Made by a program: the position numbers and the translations under genes. This document shows, in pieces, positions 1-6,944 of a DNA stretch of 7,040 nucleotides. Every line of letters starts with the position of its first letter. The stretch's first letter is position 1. The stretch is from Burkholderiales bacterium (GTDB taxonomy: Bacteria > Pseudomonadota > Gammaproteobacteria > Burkholderiales > Burkholderiaceae_C), in contig SBFU01000153.1 of assembly GCA_006227785.1 (NCBI GenBank), positions 1 to 7,040 on the forward strand. The letters are read 5' to 3'. The notes beneath the pieces were generated by a model. The model had not been told where the DNA came from and did not search any database. It saw only the letters and a list, made by a program, of their open reading frames with translations.

Positions 1-767
1 TCTCCCAGACCGTAGATGACCGTTGGATCGGTCTGCAGGCGCATGCCGATGCGCAGCCGGTTGACAAAGACACCAGCAACCATGGGACGGTCATCGGCCA
101 GGCCGGTTTCCTTTTCGATGATGCTGGCCAGGATCAGCAGTTCCTCCGGCGAGCGCAGGGGACTGTCCGCAGCGCGGCCGGACCAGGCCGCTTCCAGCTG
201 CCGATCCATGGCTTGGGCCGCCTGGCGCAGCACGACGGAGGCTGGCGTGCGCTTGGGAAATCGGTAGGTGTCAGGAAAAAAGCGTCCCTCGGGGTGGGCT
301 TCCTGACGGCCAAGCCGCTCCATCAGCTTGTCGACGCCAACCCCTTCAAGGTCCTGCAACAGGTAAGGGCTGGCGTACACGGCCTCCATCACCTGCCGGA
401 TGTTCCAGCCCTCGACCAGGGTCAGGCTGCGCAGCGCCTGCTCGCCCCGCACCAGTTTGCCCAGCAACTGCCGAGGGGTTGTGCCGGGCTCGAATTCGTA
501 GCTGCCCGCCTTGATCAGGCGTGCGTTACCGGACATGCGAAACCACGCAAACAGCAGTGATTCGTCCGTCTGGACGCCCGCAGCCACTGCTGCGCTGGCC
601 ACGGCACGTGCGGACATGCCGGGTTCGACCAGCAGTTCGACAGCCGTGCCCTCGGCCCCGGGCCCAGGCGTCAGGGACAGAGGCCGGTCAATCCACCATT
701 GCGCCACAGCCCACAGCGCCGTGGCGCCGACGGCCAACAGCACCAGCAGCCGGAATATCCAGCGCAT
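1..767 (-). CDS. mltG: Endolytic peptidoglycan transglycosylase MltG (partial, C-terminus off window)
   Basis: MltG is an inner-membrane lytic transglycosylase that cuts nascent glycan strands in the periplasm and is thought to end peptidoglycan chain growth. I translated the minus strand by hand: 255 codons are open to the window edge. Residues 1-24 begin MRWIF and give one hydrophobic membrane segment, then a periplasmic part. Family motifs appear in order: KAGSYEFEPGT (LysM-like subdomain), LVEGW, EGRFFPDTYRF, then ASIIEKETG, VAGVFVNRL and LQTDPTVIYG. The glutamate of IEKE falls at residue 218 and is the expected catalytic residue. About 75-85 residues of the usual roughly 330-340 are missing at the C-terminus. 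A GTG directly precedes the chosen ATG and is an alternative start. No good Shine-Dalgarno sequence is visible. It is divergent from ygfZ. Identity is secure. Confidence 0.95.
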   Translation of the reverse strand, partial: MRWIFRLLVLLAVGATALWAVAQWWIDRPLSLTPGPGAEGTAVELLVEPGMSARAVASAAVAAGVQTDESLLFAWFRMSGNARLIKAGSYEFEPGTTPRQLLGKLVRGEQALRSLTLVEGWNIRQVMEAVYASPYLLQDLEGVGVDKLMERLGRQEAHPEGRFFPDTYRFPKRTPASVVLRQAAQAMDRQLEAAWSGRAADSPLRSPEELLILASIIEKETGLADDRPMVAGVFVNRLRIGMRLQTDPTVIYGLG

Positions 768-884
768 CACGGATGGGATGCCGGCAGGGTCATGCTCGGC
801 GGGCTAGAACACATCATGGGCTCAGCATGATAATCGAGAGCACCCGCCGCGATGGATATTCCCGTTGCGGGCTCCCAGCCGTCC

Positions 885-888
885 GAGG
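885..888 (+). promoter_or_regulatory. Ribosome binding site of ygfZ
   Basis: GAGG lies 9 bases before the ATG at 898. It supports that ATG over the in-frame TTG at 865, which has no comparable purine-rich site before it. Confidence 0.5.
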
Positions 889-897
889 CTTGCGTCC

Positions 898-1851
898 ATG
901 AACCCCAGAACATCCGAAAACCAGACACATCCTTCTGTTGAACTGTCGTCCTTGTCGGGCGCGTGTCGACTGCATCACCTCGGCGTGATCAGGGCTCAGG
1001 GCACCGATGCGGTCAGGTTTCTGCAGGGCCAGCTCACCCAGGACGTCGCCCTGCTCAAACCCGGCGAGGCGAGGTTGGCCGCCTTCTGCTCGGCCAAGGG
1101 CCGCATGCAGGCGAGCTTTGTGGCGGTCAAACGTGCTGAAGATGACATTCTGCTGGTGCTGTCGGCCGACCTGGTGTCCCGCACACTCAAGCGCTTGGGC
1201 ATGTTTGTCCTGCGGGCACAGGTCCGGCTGATCGATGACAGCGCGGCATGGCAAGTCTGGGGTCTGTCTGGATCGGCGTTCCCGGCAGCGCTGGGCGGTG
1301 CGCCGTGGAGCGGCGCAGCGTTCGATGGCGGATGGGCGGTGTGCCTTTACCCGGTGGGCGAGGTTCAGCGAGCGATGGTGTTGTTGCCCGCAGATGCACC
1401 TGCGCCCCCGGTGGCCGCCCTGGATGGCGCGCTCTGGCAGTGGCTGGAGGTCCGCTCCGGCGTCGCCATGGTCACTGAACCGGTGTTCGAAGCGTTTGTG
1501 CCCCAGATGCTCAACTACGAATCGGTCGGCGGCGTGAGTTTCAAAAAGGGCTGCTACCCCGGCCAGGAGGTGGTCGCGCGCAGCCAGTTTCGCGGCACCC
1601 TCAAGCGGCGAGCCTTTCTGGTCCAAGGAAGCACGCCGATGAACGTCGGGCAGGAGGTCTTCCACAGCTCGGACCCGGAGCAGGCATGCGGCACCGTGGT
1701 GGCCAGCGCGGTCAACCCCGGTGGCGGGTACGACGCCATCGTGTCCATGCAGGTCAGCGCCGCCACCGACGGCCAATTGCTCCTGGGCGCTGCCGATGGT
1801 CCGTCATTGAACCTGCTGCCCTTGCCCTACCCGCTGCTGGATGACATTTGA
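898..1851 (+). CDS. ygfZ: YgfZ, folate-binding protein for Fe-S cluster / tRNA-modifying enzymes
   Basis: YgfZ belongs to the GcvT-like aminomethyltransferase fold. In E. coli it is a cytoplasmic tetrahydrofolate-binding protein that supports certain Fe-S enzymes, including the tRNA methylthiotransferase MiaB. The signature K-G-C-Y-x-G-Q-E is intact as KGCYPGQE at residues 217-224, with the conserved cysteine at 219. The N-terminal FLQGQLTQD (41-49) and CSAKGRM (64-70) are also typical. The product is 317 residues, normal for the family. The start is the ATG at 898, preceded by GAGG; an in-frame TTG at 865 would add 11 residues with no family match that I can see. It is divergent from mltG and 21 bases ahead of the NRDE gene, so probably first in a two-gene operon. 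Confidence 0.93.
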   Translation: MNPRTSENQTHPSVELSSLSGACRLHHLGVIRAQGTDAVRFLQGQLTQDVALLKPGEARLAAFCSAKGRMQASFVAVKRAEDDILLVLSADLVSRTLKRLGMFVLRAQVRLIDDSAAWQVWGLSGSAFPAALGGAPWSGAAFDGGWAVCLYPVGEVQRAMVLLPADAPAPPVAALDGALWQWLEVRSGVAMVTEPVFEAFVPQMLNYESVGGVSFKKGCYPGQEVVARSQFRGTLKRRAFLVQGSTPMNVGQEVFHSSDPEQACGTVVASAVNPGGGYDAIVSMQVSAATDGQLLLGAADGPSLNLLPLPYPLLDDI

Positions 1852-1872
1852 GCCCCGGCAGGTCCTTCCCTG

Positions 1873-2730
1873 ATGTGCCTGATTGCATTCGCCCTCAACA
1901 GTCAACCTGGCCTGGGACTGTTGCTCGCAGCCAATCGCGACGAATACTTTGACCGGCCCACCGAGCGGCTTCACCGCTGGAGCCTGCCGGATGGGTCAGA
2001 GGTGCTGGCCGGTCGCGACCTGCGAGAGGGCGGCACCTGGCTCGGCGCTGCCGCCTCCGGCCGCGTGGCCATGCTGACCAATGTCCGTTCGGCTGACATG
2101 CTGGCGGCCCGACGCAGTCGTGGCGAGCTGGCGACCCGCTGGCTGGGCACGGCGTTCCCCGACAGCGACCGTTTTGCCGAGTCCATCGATGCGGAAGCTT
2201 ATGGCGGGTTCAACCTGGTCATCGGTGATCTGAAGGAGGGCCATTGGTGCTTTCTCAGCAACCGCGATCCGGTCAATCCGCATGTCGTCCAGACAACGGG
2301 CCTGTGGCGTCGACCCTTGGCACCCGGGCTTTACACCTTGTCGAATGCCAGCCTGGACACCGATTGGCCGAAAGCCACGCTGCTGCGCTCCGCGCTGGCC
2401 CGGGCCCTTGAAACAGCCGACGGACCGGACGAAAACTGGCTACCGGGGCTGCTGGCCGCACTGGGCGATCGGACCCCGGTGGACACACATGCCCTCCCCC
2501 GCACCGGCGTGCCCCTGCCCTCTGAACAGGCCTTGGCCAGTCCCTTTGTGCACATGCCCGACCGGGGGTACGGCACCCGCTCCAGCCTGGTCATGCGTGC
2601 ACGGCATCAAGGCGACCAGGTGGAGCTGGCCATGGACGAGTGGCATCACGACCCCCATGCCCCGTTGACCGCGCTCCCAGCCTGGCACGCGACGTCTCGC
2701 CGCCGTGAGCGACTTTTACTCGCCGGCTGA
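1873..2730 (+). CDS. NRDE / TANGO2-family protein
   Basis: This 285-residue protein belongs to the NRDE family, which includes eukaryotic TANGO2. It begins MCLIAFAL and carries the name-giving NRDE at residues 21-24. Other family blocks are GGTWLG (53-58), TNVR (69-72), RSRGEL (81-86), GGFNLVIGDL (111-120), LSNASLDTDWPK (156-167) and YGTRSS (233-238). Cys2 after removal of the initiator Met resembles the N-terminal nucleophile of Ntn hydrolases, but bacterial function is not settled; links to acyl-CoA or heme handling are proposed for TANGO2. There is no signal peptide or membrane segment. An AGG sits about 10 bases before the ATG. The 21-base gap after ygfZ suggests co-transcription. Its stop codon touches the stop of the convergent thioesterase-GNAT gene. 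Confidence 0.9.
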   Translation: MCLIAFALNSQPGLGLLLAANRDEYFDRPTERLHRWSLPDGSEVLAGRDLREGGTWLGAAASGRVAMLTNVRSADMLAARRSRGELATRWLGTAFPDSDRFAESIDAEAYGGFNLVIGDLKEGHWCFLSNRDPVNPHVVQTTGLWRRPLAPGLYTLSNASLDTDWPKATLLRSALARALETADGPDENWLPGLLAALGDRTPVDTHALPRTGVPLPSEQALASPFVHMPDRGYGTRSSLVMRARHQGDQVELAMDEWHHDPHAPLTALPAWHATSRRRERLLLAG

Positions 2731-3597
2731 TCAGAATCGCGTCACCATCTCCAGATGCTCGATGCCGGCTTCCGTGAACGGCTCGCCGTGCGCCTCGAAC
2801 CCCATGCGCCGGTAGAAGCCCACCGCACTGCGCTGGGCATGCAGTCGCACCTCCCGGTCGCCCCGTTCTCGGGCAGCAGTCATCAGCGCCTGCAACACGG
2901 CAGCCCCGATCTGGCTGCCGCGCATCACCCTTGAGACCGCCATCCGGCCGATCTTCCCGACCCCCGGCTCCTGCACCAGAAGGCGACCGGTGGCCAAGGC
3001 CTGACCGAGCCGGTTGACCGCCAGGGCGTGCACCGCATCGGCGTCGGCATCGTCCAGCTCGATGTCTCGGTCAATGCCCTGCTCGTCGACAAACACCTCG
3101 GTCCGGATCAGGCTGGCTTGCGGCCCCAGATCGGACCAGGCGCCGGTCCTGACCGAAAACACCGGCTCGCCCGCCTCGTAGCCCAGCAGGATGTCGCGCA
3201 GGCTCTGCGGCACAGGCTGCGATCGCTGGGTGGCCGGATCGGCAAACACATAGATGAGTTCGCCGCTGATCAGGTGCTCCTCGCCCCGGAAGATGGCTCC
3301 CGTGAAGGTGAGTGAAGAGTTGCCGATGCGGCTGCATTTCATGCCCACTTCCAGCATGTCGTCCATGCGGGCGGAGGCGTGGAACTCCACCGTGGCCTTG
3401 GCCACATAAATGTCGCCGCCCAGCTGGTGCATGGCGGCTTCGTATGGCAGGGCAACCGCGCGCCAGTAGTCGGTGACGGCGGTGTCGAAATACATCAGGT
3501 AATGCGCGTTGAACACGATCTTCTGCATGTCCACCTCGGCCCAACGCACCCGCAGGCGGTGCAGACACCGGAAGTCCGATCGTTGAAGCTTGGGCAT
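2731..3597 (-). CDS. Fused YbgC/FadM-like acyl-CoA thioesterase and GNAT acetyltransferase
   Basis: This is a 288-residue cytoplasmic two-domain protein. Residues about 10-138 form a 4-hydroxybenzoyl-CoA-thioesterase-like hotdog domain: VRWAEVDMQKIVFNAHY (17-33) aligns with the active-site segment of YbgC/FadM, and Asp23 is the expected catalytic acid. Lys26 stands where YbgC has glycine. Residues about 147-288 form an ElaA-like GNAT domain: RTEVFVDEQGID (165-176), ATGRLL (202-207), the acetyl-CoA loop RGSQIG (226-231), and LHAQRSAVGFYRRMGF (252-267), where Tyr262 is the likely general acid. The first domain predicts hydrolysis of an acyl-CoA thioester; the second predicts acetyl transfer to an unknown amine. 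The reading frame is unbroken, so this is a true fusion. A strong AGGAG precedes the ATG. It follows the esterase gene by 30 bases and is probably co-transcribed with it. Confidence 0.88.
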   Translation of the reverse strand: MPKLQRSDFRCLHRLRVRWAEVDMQKIVFNAHYLMYFDTAVTDYWRAVALPYEAAMHQLGGDIYVAKATVEFHASARMDDMLEVGMKCSRIGNSSLTFTGAIFRGEEHLISGELIYVFADPATQRSQPVPQSLRDILLGYEAGEPVFSVRTGAWSDLGPQASLIRTEVFVDEQGIDRDIELDDADADAVHALAVNRLGQALATGRLLVQEPGVGKIGRMAVSRVMRGSQIGAAVLQALMTAARERGDREVRLHAQRSAVGFYRRMGFEAHGEPFTEAGIEHLEMVTRF

Positions 3598-3605
3598 GTT
3601 GCTCT

Positions 3606-3610
3606 CTCCT
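3606..3610 (-). promoter_or_regulatory. Strong ribosome binding site of the thioesterase-GNAT gene
   Basis: On the minus strand AGGAG, within AGGAGAGAG, lies 8 bases before the ATG at 3597. It sits inside the 30-base gap after the esterase stop, so the second gene has its own strong translation start and need not rely on coupling. Confidence 0.7.
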
Positions 3611-3627
3611 GTGCAATATGGACGTGT

Positions 3628-4608
3628 TCAGCCAAAGGCACGGCGCAGTGCCCTGGCAGCGTCAGCGTGCGATTGAAGGGCTTGTGGAATGGCCCGTCCG
3701 AACTGGATGAATCCATGGACGACACCTGCATAGATCTCCAGCTCGACCGGCACACCGGCCATGCGCAGCCGGTCGGCGTACATGATGCCTTCATCGGTCA
3801 GCGGGTCGCACTCGGCCAGGCCGATCCAGGCCGGCGCCAGCGCCTCCAGATCGGGCGCTCGGCCGTGTTCGTCGACCCCGTCGAGCGGAGCGAAGCGCCA
3901 GTCGTTGCGGTCCTCGGGGCTGCGCAGGTAGTGGTTGAAGAAGTAGCTGATGTGGGCTTCTTCGAGCAGGAAGCCGCTGGCAAAGGTCTTGTGGCTCGGG
4001 GTGTCCTGATGTCCCGCGCAGCCTGGATAGAACAGCAGTTGCAAACAGATGGGCCAACCAGCATCGCGCGCAGCAATGGCGGTCACCGCAGCCAGCGTGC
4101 CACCCGCGCTGTCGCCCCCAAGCGCGATCCGCTGGCCATCCAGACGCAGCGATGCGGCGCTATCGCGCAGCCAGGCCAGGCTGTCGCAGGCGTCGTGCAC
4201 CGCCGTCGGAAACTTCCACTCTGGCGCCAGCCGGTAGTCGACCGAGACCACGGCGCAATGGGCGAGATGAGCCAGTTGCCGGCACAAGGGTTCATGGGTG
4301 TCCACACTGCCGACGGTGAATCCGCCACCATGAAAATACAGCAGCACGGGCAAGGGCGCCTCCGAGGCCGGGGCGAACAACCGGGCCGTCAGGATGGCGC
4401 CGTCGCGGACCCCGATCTTCAGGTCTTCCACCCGGTCGAGTCTGTGCGACGCGATGTCCAGAACCCCGGCCCCGGCGGCGTAGGCGAGCTTGGCCTGAGC
4501 GGGCGTCAGGGCGTGCATCGGCACATGACCGGCGCGTTCGATCCGGTCGAGCACGCCACGCATGGCAGGACTCAGTAACGAGCGGGGATTCTGATGGTGA
4601 GATGACAT
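3628..4608 (-). CDS. Alpha/beta hydrolase, hormone-sensitive-lipase family esterase
   Basis: This is a carboxylesterase of the HSL family (bacterial lipase family IV), expected to hydrolyse short- to medium-chain esters in the cytoplasm; no signal peptide is seen. The 326-residue product has the oxyanion-hole motif HGGG (93-96), DYRLAPE (124-130), the nucleophile elbow GDSAGG (165-170, Ser167), the acid in ECDPLTDEG (Asp268) and the base in VHGF (His298), so the catalytic triad is complete. An N-terminal cap helix region covers about residues 10-50. I chose the ATG at 4608 because MSSHHQNP leads straight into conserved sequence. An upstream in-frame ATG at 4695 would add 29 basic, unconserved residues and run through the palindrome and the opposing promoter. 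It is first of a likely two-gene operon with the thioesterase-GNAT gene, divergent from the alcohol dehydrogenase. The natural substrate is unknown. Confidence 0.9.
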   Translation of the reverse strand: MSSHHQNPRSLLSPAMRGVLDRIERAGHVPMHALTPAQAKLAYAAGAGVLDIASHRLDRVEDLKIGVRDGAILTARLFAPASEAPLPVLLYFHGGGFTVGSVDTHEPLCRQLAHLAHCAVVSVDYRLAPEWKFPTAVHDACDSLAWLRDSAASLRLDGQRIALGGDSAGGTLAAVTAIAARDAGWPICLQLLFYPGCAGHQDTPSHKTFASGFLLEEAHISYFFNHYLRSPEDRNDWRFAPLDGVDEHGRAPDLEALAPAWIGLAECDPLTDEGIMYADRLRMAGVPVELEIYAGVVHGFIQFGRAIPQALQSHADAARALRRAFG

Positions 4609-4633
4609 GGACCCGCATTGTGGCTGTCTTTTT

Positions 4634-4650
4634 CGTGACCGCCGGTCACG
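4634..4650. promoter_or_regulatory. 17-base perfect palindrome, candidate operator
   Basis: CGTGACCGCCGGTCACG has 8-base arms that are perfect reverse complements around a single central C. It lies in the 116-base divergent region, 26 bases upstream of the esterase ATG and 9 bases upstream of the predicted -35 box of the alcohol dehydrogenase. It has no T-run on either strand on the exit side, so it is not an intrinsic terminator. Length and symmetry fit a site for a dimeric regulator (TetR, GntR or similar), but no regulator gene is in the window. Confidence 0.5.
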
Positions 4651-4659
4651 CGCGCGGCA

Positions 4660-4688
4660 TTGGCGCCCGTCGCCTGAGCCCGTATAGT
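4660..4688 (+). promoter_or_regulatory. Sigma70-type promoter for the alcohol dehydrogenase operon
   Basis: TTGGCG (4660-4665, 4 of 6 to consensus) and TATAGT (4683-4688, 5 of 6) are separated by exactly 17 bases. Transcription would start near 4695, giving a leader of about 30 bases before the ATG at 4725. This is the best promoter match noticed in the window. Confidence 0.55.
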
Positions 4689-4724
4689 TTTCCATCGCTC
4701 CCCTTCATTCGAGAGACAAGCTCC

Positions 4725-5861
4725 ATGGCCCAGATCCTGTACGTGACAAACATCCTGATCGATTTCGGTGTGCTGGCGCAGCTGCCGACTGAATGCGAGC
4801 GGGTCGGCATCCGTCGGCCACTGATCGTCACGGACGCAGGGGTCAAGGCGGCCGGTCTCCTGGAAAAGGCCACGGGCGCCCTGCCCGGCTGGCCGACGGC
4901 CGTGTTCGACCAGACACCCAGCAACCCGACCGAAGCGGCCGTGCGCGCTGCCGTGGCCATTTACCAGGCACAGGCTTGTGACGGGCTGATCGCGTTGGGG
5001 GGCGGCAGTGCCATCGACTGCGCCAAGGGTGTCGCCATCGCCGCGGTTCACGAAGGACCGCTCAAGACCTACGCCACGATCGAGGGCGGTTCGCCCCTGA
5101 TCACGCCCGCCGTTCCGCCGCTGATCGCCGTGCCCACCACCGCCGGTACCGGCAGCGAGGTGGCCCGTGGGGCCATCGTGATTGTCGATGACGGTCGCAA
5201 GCTGGGCTTCCACAGCTGGCACCTCGTGCCCAAGACGGCCCTGCTGGATCCTGAGCTGACGATAGGCCTGCCGCCTCTGTTGACCGCTGCCACCGGCATG
5301 GACGCCATTGCCCACTGCATGGAAACCTTCATGGCGCCGGCCTTCAACCCCCCGGCCGACGGGATTGCGCTGGACGGATTGCAGCGCGGCTGGTCGCACA
5401 TCGCACGCGCCACCCAGGACGGCCAGGACCGCGAGGCACGCCTGAACATGATGAGCGCATCCATGCAGGGTGCGATGGCCTTTCAAAAAGGCCTGGGCTG
5501 TGTGCACAGCCTCAGTCACAGCCTCGGGGGGGTGAATCCGCGCCTGCACCATGGCACGCTCAACGCCCTCTTCCTGCCGGCCGTCATCGCCTTCAACGCC
5601 GGAGCCCCGAGCGTGCAGAAAGAGCGCCGCCTGGAACGTATGGCCCAGGCCATGGGCATCGGGGCCGCCACCGACCTGGGCCCCGCGATCCGTGACATGA
5701 ATGCCCGGCTCGGCCTGCCCAAGGGCCTGGCCGACCTGGGTGTCACGCCTGACCTGTTCGACAAGGTGGTCGAGGGTGCCATGGCGGATCACTGCCACAA
5801 GACCAATCCCCGCATCGCCACGGCCGACGACTACCGAGGCATGCTGGACGCATCGATGTAG
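4725..5861 (+). CDS. Iron-containing alcohol dehydrogenase
   Basis: This is a group III (iron-type) NAD(P)-dependent alcohol dehydrogenase of 378 residues, normal length for the family, interconverting an alcohol and an aldehyde or ketone in the cytoplasm. The nucleotide-binding motif GGGSAID is at 92-98 and PTTAGTGSE at 137-145. By comparison with FucO the metal ligands should be Asp193 and His197 (GMDAIAHCME), His261 (CVHSLSH) and His276 (LHHGTLN); all four are present. HKTNPR near the C-terminus is typical. The start is the ATG at 4725, with GAGAGA 8 bases upstream and a promoter at 4660-4688; a longer frame opens at 4602 but crosses the promoter and palindrome and reads poorly. The flavin oxidoreductase follows after 36 bases. 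The substrate cannot be predicted from sequence. Confidence 0.92.
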   Translation: MAQILYVTNILIDFGVLAQLPTECERVGIRRPLIVTDAGVKAAGLLEKATGALPGWPTAVFDQTPSNPTEAAVRAAVAIYQAQACDGLIALGGGSAIDCAKGVAIAAVHEGPLKTYATIEGGSPLITPAVPPLIAVPTTAGTGSEVARGAIVIVDDGRKLGFHSWHLVPKTALLDPELTIGLPPLLTAATGMDAIAHCMETFMAPAFNPPADGIALDGLQRGWSHIARATQDGQDREARLNMMSASMQGAMAFQKGLGCVHSLSHSLGGVNPRLHHGTLNALFLPAVIAFNAGAPSVQKERRLERMAQAMGIGAATDLGPAIRDMNARLGLPKGLADLGVTPDLFDKVVEGAMADHCHKTNPRIATADDYRGMLDASM

Positions 5862-5897
5862 GCGCCAGAGCGACCGCAGTCTGGCCTGGAGACCGAC

Positions 5898-6944
5898 ATG
5901 AAAGCCCTGAACCGGATTCCCCTGTCCATGCTCGACCTTGTGGCGGTTCGGGAGGGTGGGACTGTGGCCGACGCCTTGGCCATCGCGCTGCGGACCGCCC
6001 AGCACGCCGAAAGCCTGGGCTTTGTCCGTTACTGGCTGGCGGAACACCACAACATGAGCGGCATTGCCAGCTCGGCCACTGCTGTGCTGGTGGGACACAT
6101 CGCGGGCGGCACCCGCAATATCCGTGTGGGCTCCGGCGGCGTGATGCTGCCCAACCATGCCCCGCTGGTGGTGGCGGAAGCCTTTGGAACCCTGGCAGAG
6201 CTTTACCCTGGCCGCATCGACCTTGGGCTCGGCCGCGCGCCCGGCACAGACCCCTTGACCATGCGCGCCCTGCGGCGCGACCGGGTCGAGTCAGAGCAGG
6301 ATTTCCCCAGGGACGTGACCGAATTGCAACGGCTGCTGGGACCTGTGGAGCCTGGACAACGGGTGTTTGCCATGCCCGGTGCCGGGACGGAAGTACCGAT
6401 TTGGCTGCTGGGTTCGAGCCTGTTCTCGGCCCAGCTGGCAGCCGAGCGTGGACTTCCCTATGCTTTCGCGTCCCACTTCGCGCCGCGCTACCTGCTGCAG
6501 GCGCTGGACATGTACCGGCACAACTTCCGGCCCTCGAAGCACCTGGCCAAGCCTTACGCCATCGTGGGGGTACCGCTGGTGGCGGCGCCGACCGATCAGG
6601 AGGCCGAATTCCTGGCCAGCAGCACCTACCAGCGGGTGTTGGGCATTTTGACGGGTCGACGTGGCCAGTTGCCCGCCCCGGTCGAGAACTACATGGCTCG
6701 ACTGCACCCCCAGGAGCGCGCAGCGGTGTCGGATTTTCTGGCCTGTGCCGTGGTGGGCGGTCCCGAGACGGTGCGAGAGGGCCTGCAGGCCCTGGCTGAT
6801 CGCACGCAGGCCGATGAATTCATGCTCGTCAGCGATGTGTTCGACCCGGTCCTTCGGCTGAGGTCGCTCAGCATTGCAGCAGATGTGATGAAGCAGGCTG
6901 CCACCACGGAAGCAGCAGCCGGGTGCTCCGTCACTGTCGGGTGA
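5898..6944 (+). CDS. yhbW: LLM-class flavin-dependent oxidoreductase, YhbW-like
   Basis: This is a bacterial-luciferase-like protein using reduced flavin, 348 residues, with a TIM-barrel fold expected. It closely resembles what I recall of E. coli Yhb[18 protein letters not shown] (45-61), [13 protein letters not shown] (78-90), [20 protein letters not shown] (96-115), then WLLGSS and FASHFAP further on. YhbW is usually described as a putative luciferase-like monooxygenase with no confirmed substrate. The class often needs a separate flavin reductase, and none is encoded here. GGAG lies 6 bases before the ATG. The 36-base gap after the alcohol dehydrogenase points to one operon. The last 13 or so residues ([13 protein letters not shown]) extend past the conserved end, and the final 14 bases overlap the convergent gene. 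Confidence 0.88.
   Translation: MKALNRIPLSMLDLVAVREGGTVADALAIALRTAQHAESLGFVRYWLAEHHNMSGIASSATAVLVGHIAGGTRNIRVGSGGVMLPNHAPLVVAEAFGTLAELYPGRIDLGLGRAPGTDPLTMRALRRDRVESEQDFPRDVTELQRLLGPVEPGQRVFAMPGAGTEVPIWLLGSSLFSAQLAAERGLPYAFASHFAPRYLLQALDMYRHNFRPSKHLAKPYAIVGVPLVAAPTDQEAEFLASSTYQRVLGILTGRRGQLPAPVENYMARLHPQERAAVSDFLACAVVGGPETVREGLQALADRTQADEFMLVSDVFDPVLRLRSLSIAADVMKQAATTEAAAGCSVTVG

Noticed and set aside
16..807. Several plus-strand frames over the mltG region
   Set aside because: All are antisense to mltG, whose motifs are clear on the minus strand.
829..834. GATAAT as a -10 box for ygfZ
   Set aside because: The hexamer itself is good, but at 17-base spacing the -35 position reads AGAACA, only 3 of 6. 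Too weak to list as a promoter.
814..1776. Minus-strand open frame (320 codons) opposite ygfZ
   Set aside because: It is antisense to ygfZ, which has its signature motif; the composition is not protein-like.
3379..4578. Long plus-strand open frame (399 codons) opposite the esterase
   Set aside because: It is antisense to the esterase with its full catalytic triad; no recognisable motif or ribosome binding site.
4602..4724. N-terminal extension of the alcohol dehydrogenase
   Set aside because: It crosses the palindrome and promoter and overlaps the divergent esterase start; the family N-terminus matches the ATG at 4725.
4572..6158. Long minus-strand open frame (528 codons) opposite the alcohol dehydrogenase
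   Set aside because: It is antisense to a clearly recognised gene, is rich in His, Gly, Arg and Gln with no domain, and is the usual by-product of GC-rich third positions.
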